Shown here: positions 55,339 through 64,000 of the stretch, piece after piece | Layout of the letters: each line of letters opens with the position of its first letter | How positions within the stretch are numbered: the stretch's first letter is position 1 | NCBI GenBank assembly: GCA_004519485.1 | Contig: CP038112.1 | Coordinates: 310,001 to 374,000, forward strand | Direction of reading: 5' to 3' | Length of the DNA stretch: 64,000 nucleotides | Source of the DNA: Nannochloropsis oceanica | Taxonomy: Eukaryota > Sar > Eustigmatophyceae > Eustigmatales > Monodopsidaceae | Made by a program: the position numbers and the translations under genes | Notes under the pieces: model-generated | What the model saw: the letters and a program-made list of their open reading frames with translations, nothing else | Databases searched by the model: none | What the model was told of the DNA's origin: nothing

Positions 55339-57672
55339 CTAAAAGTCAAGGTCGTCCAACCCCATGGCCCCGGCATTCCTATTGATGAAGTCTTTTCTCG
55401 GACCCACCGCATCACCCATCAGTAGCATAAACATCTTATCCGCCTCCGCCGCGTCCTCAATCGTCACCTGCTTCAATATCCTCGTCTCGGGGTTCATGGT
55501 CGTTTCCCACAATTGTGTAGGCATCATCTCCCCCAACCCCTTGAATCGCTGGAGGGAAACGGCAGCCTTACCTGTAAACGAAGCCTGCACATCTTCAAGC
55601 TCTTCTTGTGAGTAAGCATACTTGATGTTCTTCCCTTGTGTGACCTTATAAAGCGGTGGACAGGCTATATAGATGTACCCTCTCTCAACCAACGCCCGCT
55701 GATACCGAAAGAGGAAGGTCAAGAGCAAAATGCGAATATGCGAGCCATCCACATCAGCATCTGTCATGATCATTATGCGATGATAACGCAGAGTGGCCGG
55801 GTCGAACTCATTCCCTTTAATCCCCAATCCCAACGCTGAGATCAACGCCTGCAACTCCGTGTTTTGATAAATCTTTTCCGTGGCCGCCTTTTCAATATTC
55901 AAAATCTTTCCACGCAGAGGTAGAATAGCTTGCGTCCGACGATCCCTCCCTTGCTTGGCGCTGCCTGCAGCAGAGTCACCTTCCACGATGTAAATCTCGC
56001 TTTCAGTCGGGTCCCGCGAGGAGCAATCCGCCAGCTTGCCCGGTAAGACCGTGCTGGACAACAATGACTTCCTCCGCACCATATCCCTGGCCGCTTTTGC
56101 AGCTTGCGCGGCTTGCTGGGCCGACATAGCTTTATCGACAATGGCGCCAAGCACCTTGGGGTTCCACTCAAAAGTGTTCACCAAATTCTCGCCGATAATC
56201 GCGTCTACAATCCCACGTACTTCCGGGTTACCCAGCCTATTTTTGGTTTGTCCCTCAAACTCAGGATCGGGAACCTTGACACTCACGACGGCCGTAAGCC
56301 CTTCTCGAACAAAATCACCAGATAGATTATCCTTCCCCTCCTTAAGCTTCCCACTTTTCCGCGCCATGTTGTTGATCGTCCTTGTCAACACACTTTTGAG
56401 CCCATCCAAGTGAGTGCCACCATCCCCCGTCCTGATCCCATTCGCAAAGCCGATCAACAAATCATCATATTGATCCCTCGACCACCTCAGCGCCGCTTCG
56501 ACTGTTACCCCATTTTTCTCCCCTACGGCATGAATCACATCCACTTCCGGATGCAGCTTCTCCTTACTACTACACATCAACTCCACATACTCCCTAATCC
56601 CACCCTCATGAAAGAACTCCTCTCTCCGTCCCTCCCCTCTCTTATCGGCCATCACAATCCTAATGCCTGCATTCAAGTACGCCAGCTCATCCAATCTCCC
56701 CGACACCCGATCAAACTCAAACGTTGTGGCCGTCTTGAAAATCTCCGCGTCAGGCTTGAAGGAAATAGTTGTACCACTCCTCGGCCTCCCCGTCTTCCCT
56801 CCCCCACCCCCGACAGTCCCCGCTTCCGGATCCGGCCTTATCTCCATATCCCCCAGAGGCACTCCTCGCGCAAACCGCATCACATGCAAATTCCCGTTCC
56901 TCCTTACCGTGGCCGTTAGACTTTCACTCAAGGCATTCACAACAGACACACCCACCCCATGTAACCCCCCACTCACTTTATACCCGCTTGCATCCCCCCC
57001 AAACTTCCCCCCTGCATGCAAGACAGTCAATACAGTCTCCAAGGCTGACCGTCCCGTTTTACTGTGCACTTCACATGGAATCCCTCTCCCATCATCCGTC
57101 ACAGTCACACTCCCATCCTCCTCAATTGTCACCTCCACCGCAGTACAATGGCCCGCCAACGCCTCGTCCACTGAATTATCAACCACCTCAAAAATCAAAT
57201 GATGCAGACCCTTCACCCCCGTCGACCCAATGTACATCCCCGGGCGTTTCCGCACGGGTTCCAAACCCTCCAAGACCGTGATCTTGTCCGCACCGTACGA
57301 CCCACCCACCGGCGTCGTAGGGGCTATGGTTTGCACAGGCGGCAGGGGCGCCATGGTGGCCTCCATAGACACTGCATTTCTGCGTCGTCGGGGCGTGGCT
57401 AGCTTGGTCGCGAAGGACCGTCGTTGTTGCTGCTGCTGACGAGAGCTGCTGCTCATCAAGCTGCCATCCACGAATGCGGCAGAAAGGCCAGGTGAGGGTT
57501 CCCAGCCATTAAGATGTAAGGCAGGAAGCGGTCCACTGGCGCTGGCCCAGGTTCCAATGAGGCGCAATAAGGCTAGACCCAGGCCTCCCAAAGGCCGGCT
57601 AATCATGCTTGAGCTTGAGGTATTGCTTCTTGTGGTCGTAGCGGCGAGTCTTCTTGGAAGCAAACTAGACAT
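55339..57672 (-). CDS. gyrB: DNA gyrase subunit B, organelle-targeted
   Basis: Single exon, 777 residues. It is the bacterial-type type IIA topoisomerase ATPase subunit, used on plastid and/or mitochondrial DNA. About 130 presequence residues rich in Ser, Arg and Ala precede the catalytic part. GHKL ATPase motifs: VLEGLEPVRKRPGMYIG, VDNSVDEALAG, VTDDGRGIP, SGGLHGVGVSVVNAL. Transducer: TRTINNMARKSGKLKEGKDN. TOPRIM: IVEGDSAAGSAKQGRDRR, ILPLRGKILNIEKA and DADVDGSHIRILLL. C-terminus: QRFKGLGEMMPTQLWETTMN. The domain is complete, with no insert typical of proteobacterial GyrB. The presequence lacks an obvious start-proximal signal peptide, so mitochondrial or dual targeting is possible. A cyanobacterial (plastid) origin is likely but was not tested. 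Confidence 0.95.
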   Translation of the reverse strand: MSSLLPRRLAATTTRSNTSSSSMISRPLGGLGLALLRLIGTWASASGPLPALHLNGWEPSPGLSAAFVDGSLMSSSSRQQQQQRRSFATKLATPRRRRNAVSMEATMAPLPPVQTIAPTTPVGGSYGADKITVLEGLEPVRKRPGMYIGSTGVKGLHHLIFEVVDNSVDEALAGHCTAVEVTIEEDGSVTVTDDGRGIPCEVHSKTGRSALETVLTVLHAGGKFGGDASGYKVSGGLHGVGVSVVNALSESLTATVRRNGNLHVMRFARGVPLGDMEIRPDPEAGTVGGGGGKTGRPRSGTTISFKPDAEIFKTATTFEFDRVSGRLDELAYLNAGIRIVMADKRGEGRREEFFHEGGIREYVELMCSSKEKLHPEVDVIHAVGEKNGVTVEAALRWSRDQYDDLLIGFANGIRTGDGGTHLDGLKSVLTRTINNMARKSGKLKEGKDNLSGDFVREGLTAVVSVKVPDPEFEGQTKNRLGNPEVRGIVDAIIGENLVNTFEWNPKVLGAIVDKAMSAQQAAQAAKAARDMVRRKSLLSSTVLPGKLADCSSRDPTESEIYIVEGDSAAGSAKQGRDRRTQAILPLRGKILNIEKAATEKIYQNTELQALISALGLGIKGNEFDPATLRYHRIMIMTDADVDGSHIRILLLTFLFRYQRALVERGYIYIACPPLYKVTQGKNIKYAYSQEELEDVQASFTGKAAVSLQRFKGLGEMMPTQLWETTMNPETRILKQVTIEDAAEADKMFMLLMGDAVGPRKDFINRNAGAMGLDDLDF

Positions 57673-58469
57673 GCATGGACGGTGACAACCGCTTCGTGTG
57701 GCTGCCCGCTTTGTCGTTTACCTGTACGCTTGATGAGTGAGAGAACGGGGAAAGTGAGTGGTCAGATGTCTTCTTTATACACAAGAGAGCAGTGGTGCTT
57801 TGACTGGCACGCTGCAGGTCCGTTCGCGCATTACGACCGTCACGTCGTGCGGCCCAAAAAGACTCAGAGAGCCTCATTCATCACACCCGACCAACTTCTT
57901 CGTCGTGCTTGGTTTGTGCTTGTCTGTCCTCTTTATGCGTGGCAGAATGCCATCTACTTCAGGCTCCGTTCGTCAACTGATGTTGGCTTCAGGTTGTCAC
58001 GGGGCTTTCTGCCGACCCAGTGGCCTAGCTAACGAGCAAGCCCCGCCTCGGTTGTGAGTGACCATCATTCCTCCAGTCAACTGCTATTCTGGCTAGCGTG
58101 GGCACACACCCAACAACCGATCACCCCAGGAACTAGAGTTGTAAAAAGCCTGTGATGGGGGATTCTGGAAAGGAAGGCCCGGTTCTTGTCCGAAGTCGCA
58201 CACTGGATGCAGGCGCCCGCCCCTCCTTATGCCTCTTCGCTCAGACTCCTATTTCAAACGACAGGGTGTGTGGCTCCCGCCTTTGCACCCTTACGCGGTC
58301 TCGAATACACGCGCCCTCGACATACCCACACGCCTCACATTTATCAACAACACAGGTGGTGCATTGTCTTGCGCGGCCTGAGCAGAGCAAGCGGCGGAGA
58401 CGAGAACTTCACGACCAAGCCCATACCTCGTGAGAGAAGGAGCAGCGCGGCAACCCTCAGTAAGCAACC
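57673..58469. promoter_or_regulatory. Divergent intergenic promoter region
   Basis: 797 bp between gyrB (-) and SEC61 alpha (+) start codons. Open frames here show no recognisable domain. A CCCTCAG just before the SEC61 start could be an acceptor of a 5'-UTR intron. Confidence 0.4.
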
Positions 58470-60241
58470 ATGGTCCGCTTCTTGCACCTCATTCGCCCGG
58501 TGCTCTGCATCGTCCCTGAGGTGGCAGCACCTGTGGATAGGAAGATTCCGTTCCGTGAGAAGGTCCTGTGGACGGTCGTTACCCTCTTCATCTTCCTAGT
58601 CTGTTGTCAGATTCCGATTTACGGCGTGCAGTCCGCCAAGTCCTCCGACCCCTTCTACTGGATGCGCGTCATCTTGGCGTCTAATAGGTAAGTTTTCGTG
58701 CGAGGTACAGTACCAGTTGTGATATGTGTGGGTTGACATGCTGGCAGATCGGTGGGCATGATTGGTGGGCTTAATTTCACCAAATTTCTGCTTAGCCCGA
58801 CTATTCTTTCACGTCGTCACTGGCCTGTGGCACAATTTTTTCTCATTTGTCATATGTTCTGCAGGGGTGTAAGTGCGGGTTACCGTGCACTACTGCTGGG
58901 CATTGCATTCAGATTTCTTTTTCAGCCTGCCCCTTATGGATGGGGATGATGACCCCTCGCTCTGTACCGCACCACTTCATCACACACGCCCTTACTCCTG
59001 CCTACCTTCCTCCCTCCCTGTCCCTTTTCTTCCAAAATAGAGGCACGCTGATGGAGCTTGGCATCTCCCCCATCGTCACTTCCGGTCTGGTCATGCAGCT
59101 CCTGGCTGGCTCCCGCATTATTGAGGTCAACCAGTCTTTGAAGGAAGATCGTGCCCTCTTTTCGGGCGCGCAGAAGTTGTTCGGGATTTTGATCACGATT
59201 GGTGAGGCAGTCGCATACGTTTTTTCTGGCATGTATGGTGACTTGAACTCGCTTGGGTGGGGAAATGCGATTTTGATCATTGCCCAGTTGTTCATTGCGG
59301 GGATGATTGTGATCACGCTGGATGAGTTACTGCAGAAGGGCTACGGACTTGGAAGCGGGATTTCCCTATTTATTGCCACTAACATTTGCGAGAATATTAT
59401 TTGGAAGGCGTTCAGTCCCACGACGATCAACACGGGACGAGGAACGGAGTTCGAGGGGGCGATTATCGCCTTGTTCCATCTGTTGATTACCCGAAGCGAT
59501 AAAGCGCGTGCCTTGAAGGAAGCTTTCTATCGTCAAAACCTGCCAAATATCACCAATCTACTCGCAACGGTTTTAGTCTTCATCATCGTCATCTACTTTC
59601 AAGGCTGGCGTGTCGACCTCCCCGTCAAGTCCCAGCGTTATCGCGGCCAGCAAGGCACCTACCCCATTAAGCTCTTCTACACGTCGAACATGCCTATCAT
59701 CCTCCAAACCGCCTTGGTATCCAACCTGTACTTCCTCTCACAGCTTCTCCACAAGCGTTTCAGCGGGAACATCCTGGTGCGTCTCCTCGGTCGATGGCAG
59801 GAGGTCGAAGGCCAGCAAGGGCAGTCCGTGCCTGTCGGTGGAATTGCTTATTACATCTCCCCCCCTCATTCCATGAGTGAAATTCTGTCCGATCCCTTTC
59901 ATGCCATCTTCTACCTGGTGTTTATTTTGTCTTCGTGTGCGTTGTTTTCCAAGACCTGGATTGAGGTGTCCGGGTCCAGTGCGAAGGACGTGGCGAAGCA
60001 GCTCCGCGACTCCAAGATGGTGATGAAGGGGCACCGTGACTCTGCCCTTGTGCATGAATTGAATCGTTACATTCCCGTGGCGGCGGCCTTCGGTGGCATG
60101 TGTATTGGCGCCCTGACGGTGGTGGCTGATTTCCTTGGGGCGATTGGCTCGGGGACCGGCATCTTGCTGGCTGTGACGATTATTTACCAGTACTACGAGA
60201 TGTTTGTCTCGCAGACGGCCAACCCGGATGCTGGGTTTTAA
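58470..60241 (+). CDS. SEC61A: Protein translocase SEC61 subunit alpha
   Basis: Exons 58470-58687 and 59041-60241 join in phase 2 (AAT AG / A GGC), giving 472 residues, the normal family length, with about ten transmembrane helices. It forms the ER protein-conducting channel with SEC61 beta and gamma. Key stretches are [40 protein letters not shown] (plug region), [80 protein letters not shown] and [20 protein letters not shown]. No oddities. The 353-bp intron is long for this window. Confidence 0.97.
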
Positions 60242-61309
60242 GATGAAAGTGCAGAGAGAGAAGCAGGAGGTTAGAGAGGCTGGGGGTAGGCATAAAAGAG
60301 AGGAAGGAGAAAGAGGTGTGGTGAGCCAAGCTTCCTTAAGGAGAGGGAATGCGTCGTGAGAGAAAGGGCAAGGGGAGGAGATGAGTGAACGGCGGCAGAA
60401 AGAAGGGGAGAGATAGAGAACAGAAAACATGGATGGAGAAATGAAATGTTACTTGCTTTCAATCGAAAGTGAAGGAGAGAAGAGAATGACGGATTGGTTG
60501 GGAGAGATTTTGTGTGCGTGTGGCTGATGATGAGAGGCATGCAGCTAAGTTGACCCTTGAGAGACCTCATGCTGAGGAAAGGGAAGGAGGGAGGGGAAAA
60601 GGATAGAGACTGGATAATAGGGAAAAGGCTGCCAGGAAGCTGTTGTAGACGGACCGGTTTTCTTGGGCAGGCACTAACCATCAGACATCAGAACGAACGG
60701 GTGAAAGAAATATTAACTCAACCAAAAAAATAAGTGGAGAAGCGGTCAAGAGCACAAAAGCAAGACAAACTGACTTCCAAAAACGCGTTTGAAAAACGGA
60801 GAGGAAGAAAAGGACGAGATCTCAAGTTTTAATTTGAATGCGACATTTTTCCATTTCTTTTTGTTACTTTCGCCTCGCTCTCATGCCCCCGAAAAAAGTC
60901 ATTTAAGCGTCAGTCGTGTCCATATTATACCGCTGCACCGCACACTTACACACATAAAACCCTACTTACACATTAAAGTCTTTATTCGGTGGCTTAAGTT
61001 CCATCGGAGAGACTCTTTACAAGGCCCTCTCTATTTGCTTCTCCTTAATTTGTTTGTAGCATGCCTCGCACACCCGCAGAGCTCAATCAATTCTACGTGA
61101 CATATGAATCTGTTTCTTGCCTACTTGGTGCTTTTTGAGTATTCCTACCTCAACTATATCTCTTGCTCCATTCCATCTGCTTCCGACATACACATCTCAA
61201 TTCACTCACACGGAGCCGTAAGCCATTCCACCTACCATTCAATCCATTTTTCATCCCCATCTCCACTCCCCTCCCAACGGCTTCTTCTCTTCCTTCCCTC
61301 CCACCAGCT
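60242..61309. other. Convergent intergenic region
   Basis: 1068 bp between SEC61 alpha and the ABCG gene. The left half is purine-rich (GAGAGA/GGAGA), the right half pyrimidine-rich. No gene, tRNA or repeat family was recognised. Confidence 0.5.
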
Positions 61310-63806
61310 TCACTGTGCCCTTGTCAAATACTTTACCCGAAGGTACAGCACCCCCATAGCTAGGAGCCGATAACAAATCGACAGCGCCACAAGCGCAATC
61401 CAAAACCCAGAAAACTCTTTCTTCTTCACCTCTAAAAAATTCATCAGAAAATCCCTCGTCTCCTCATTCACGTGCTCCACCTGATTTAATACCAATAGAG
61501 CAAACCCGTAATTCATTACACTGATATCCTGGATCCATCCCAAACCTGGCGGAACAGAATTCCGCTCATACAACAGACCACTGAACAAAATCATGGGTGT
61601 AATAAACAAAGGTAAGATCGCCACCCCCACCACCGGGTTCGCACTGAACGAACTCGCCAAATATCCCAAGCTCTGAGCCGCAAAAGTCATCACAAAAAAC
61701 ACTAAACAATACCACCCAAAGGCCCCCGTGTCCGCGGCCAAGCCCACCATGAAGTAAGGTAACACGCCCATGATCATAAACGCCAGCGAATTTGGCACAC
61801 CCGCCATAGTCCGTCCTAAGAAGTACCCTATGGGCTGGTTGGCCCCGCTGAATACTTCCCGCATCAAAATCGCGAAGTCAAACGGAAACGCCAAGCACAC
61901 CGCGATACTACTAGCAATTAATAGCGTCACCAACAACGAAAAGAGGTACCCGGTAATATTCCTCCCACTATCGTGCGGCATCTGGCCCCAGTAGAGCACG
62001 CCAAACACCAGCCCTAGCGCAGTGTTCATCAGCACCCCGACCGCTGTCCCCAGATACTCCCTCCGTTGACACAACCAGGACCTCCACAAATTCGATTTAA
62101 AACTCACCCAGGCCGATGCCGGAGCCCCCGTTACCCCTAATACATCCTTATGGCTATTGTCCGCCTCAATCACCACAAACTCTCTTGCCAGCATCCGTTG
62201 ACATGCCTCGACCAAGGTGGGGCTCGACGTCGATTCCACCAACAAAGAACCACTAACCCGTTGCGGTACTGCCAATTCCGTTGCACCCACCCCATTTCCA
62301 ATCCCACTTGCTCCAGTCTGCCCCTGAATTACTTTCAATGATGCGAGCTCCAAGATGAAATCGGCTGGATTAAAATGATTGGGACAAGTGTACCCAAGGC
62401 TTTCGAGGAAGGGGAGGAGCTTTTCTCGTGGCCCCCAGTAGGCAAGCTCGCCCTTGCTCGTCAGCAAGGTGATATGTGAAAAGAGCATAAAGATCCGGGA
62501 GGAAGGGGTGTGGATGGCACCTATGACGATGCGCTGTGGCGCACGGACAGCAATCGTCTTGAGAAGGAGGCAGATGAGCTCGCCCATAACGGAATCAAGG
62601 CCTGAAGGGAGGGAGGGACGGTATGACAAACATGAGGGACAGAGGAGATATAAACAATTACGTATACTCGGCGCGAGTAAAAGAGAGGGATGCTATTACG
62701 AACCAAATATAAGAGATGCAAATACACAAAAAATGACAACAATAACTCTACATCTCCTACTCACTATTTCTCTCCCTTCCTCCCTCGCTTGTCCTCTTTC
62801 GCTACCCTATGTATCCAACAACAACAAAACCAAAACCCGACGACTCACCACTCGTCGGTTCATCCAACAACAACAATCTGGGATCCGCCAGCATCTCCGT
62901 GGCAATATTCAGCCTTTTCCGCTCTCCGCCTGACAGGCCCGCAACGGTATATAGATCTCCACCTCCAATTTTTTGGTCCGCTACTTTAGTTAGATCCACC
63001 TCCTCCATCACCGTCGCCACCCGTCCCGTGCATTCAGCGTCGGTCCTGATGTGGGATAAGCGGTTGATGGCGTGGAAGATCAAGTGCTCTCGCACAGTTA
63101 AATGAGGGAAGAAGAGCTCTTTTTGATTAACATATCCGGTGTTAGCATAAAATTCTCCTCGTAAAGGCTTTCCGTCCAGGGCCAACCCTCCCTTGAAATC
63201 CCGCGTGCGCAGCGCCAGACAGTCCAACAAAGAGGTCTTGCCGCATCCCGACGGGCCCATAATAGCGCTGAAGGAGCCACTTTCGGCACGCCCGGTGATG
63301 TGGGAGAGGACTGTAAGCTCCTGCCGTTTTTTTAGCTTAACCTTGTATTTTAGGATGTTCCACTCGAAGACCACACCGCGGCTGGAGAGGGAGCGGGCCA
63401 TGCTCTGGCTGTCAAAGCTCTCGCCCAGGTGGATGTCCTTGAAGTCGTCGATCTGAATTGGTTTTAGGGCGTGGGAAAATGAAGGTGGGGTGGCAACGAC
63501 TTTGAATCCTGTGGTGTCCAGATCATCGGACGGGGGCAAGGGAAAGGACAGTAGTATGGATGGCCGAAACCGGCAAGCAGATTGACAAGCACACGGTTGC
63601 CGAAACCCTTGCGCGTGCTTTTCCCGTTGCCGGCTTTGCCATCCCTTCCTATCACTCGTTTCTGGATAACGTACCTTGACAGAGGTCGACGACGACGAAT
63701 GAAGTGCCCGCCCATTGCTGTACTGTGTCGAGGTTGTCGTCTCCTCGTCACCGACTTCCAGGTCCGCGTCCATTATGGAGGAGTGCTCTTTGCCCGCTTC
63801 GACCAT
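61310..63806 (-). CDS. ABC transporter subfamily G, half-size
   Basis: Two exons on the minus strand: 62849-63806 and 61310-62601. The phase 1 junction restores LLLLDEPTSG/LDSVMGELI, giving 749 residues. The nucleotide-binding domain has Walker A GPSGCGKTS, the Q-loop region GYVNQKELFFPHLTVREHL, signature GLSGGERKRLNIATEML, Walker B LLLLDEPTSG and an H-loop region AIHTPSSRIF, where the usual His is kept. A six-helix membrane domain follows (WRSWLCQRREYLGTAVGVLM, NSLAFMIMGVLPYFMVGLA, ILPLFITPMILFSGLLYERN). The NBD-TMD order is the reverse (ABCG/White) type; it would act as a dimer exporting lipids or sterol-like compounds. Residues about 45-105 are unconserved and contain a donor-like AAG/GTACGT at 63674, but no in-frame acceptor was found, so the frame is kept whole. 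Confidence 0.88.
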
Positions 63807-64000
63807 GATTCGCGCGAGCACGAGAGGCTCGGGAGAGCGTAGCAAGGACGACGGATAGATCGAAGTGGGCAGTGACTGACCTTGTTGCTTGATGAAGTGT
63901 GATGTGTTTGAAAAAGGGGATTAGGAGGGGTGAGACAAGCAAAGCAAGAAGAGAGACTGGACAGCAGCTTCCCCCCCAGGCTGGCGGAACATCAAGCGCC
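63807..64000. other. 5' region of the ABCG gene
   Basis: The last 194 bp lie upstream of the ABCG start codon and probably contain its leader and promoter. Nothing specific was recognised. Confidence 0.4.

Noticed and set aside
63500-63674. Intron in the first ABCG exon starting at a consensus AAG/GTACGT
   Set aside because: The only plausible acceptor (CACCACAG) shifts the frame to a stop, while the uninterrupted frame joins correctly to the next exon with the total divisible by three.

Overview
This window is nuclear DNA of a photosynthetic stramenopile (ochrophyte) alga. The best guess is a eustigmatophyte of the Nannochloropsis/Microchloropsis type. Three proteins begin with a signal peptide, as expected when a plastid sits inside secretory membranes; two of these (a DUF3598-like protein and an FKBP) show the Phe just after the predicted cleavage site that is typical of heterokont plastid targeting, and the third is a PAP/fibrillin. 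Genes are close together on both strands, with none to four short GT-AG introns. In-frame trinucleotide repeats (poly-Ser, poly-Asn, poly-Gln, poly-Glu, poly-Gly, poly-Ala) are common. The genus is an inference from memory of such genomes; no sequence search was run. I saw no rRNA, convincing tRNA, CRISPR, transposon or virus-derived element.

Layout, left to right: a RABL6-like GTPase (-, cut by the left edge); a four-exon DUF1275 membrane protein with a long low-complexity tail (+); a plastid-targeted DUF3598-like protein (-) divergent from the repair factor ERCC8/CSA (+); a TONNEAU2/PPP2R3C-type PP2A B'' subunit (+, five exons); a plastid FKBP with a C-terminal membrane anchor (-) divergent from a fibrillin (+); an Sds3/BRMS1-type Sin3 subunit (-) divergent, with only 145 bp between start codons, from a UIM plus NYN-nuclease protein (+); a SLP1/SUCO-type SUN protein (-) divergent from an unrecognised acidic protein (+); mitochondrial 2-oxoglutarate dehydrogenase E1 (+); DEAD-box helicase DDX54/Dbp10 (+).

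The right half holds a TBCK-like RabGAP with protease-associated and ankyrin domains at its N-terminus (-), a PR72-type PP2A B'' subunit with very long poly-Ser/poly-Asn tracts (+), an armadillo-like protein (-), a Spinster-like MFS transporter (+), a 1271-residue coiled-coil protein (+), organellar DNA gyrase B (-) divergent from SEC61 alpha (+), and an ABCG half-transporter (-).

Most genes are ordinary housekeeping genes with no operon-like logic. They include chromatin, repair, ribosome-assembly, translocation, energy-metabolism, Rab-traffic and PP2A genes. The most unusual items are the PA-ankyrin-TBC-rhodanese protein, the UIM-NYN protein, an in-frame exon-like cassette inside the OGDH E1 gene, and a duplicated 3' splice-site region in the fibrillin gene. 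Exon boundaries were inferred by eye from reading frame, splice consensus and family similarity; where several exons were joined, the phases agree and the total is divisible by three.
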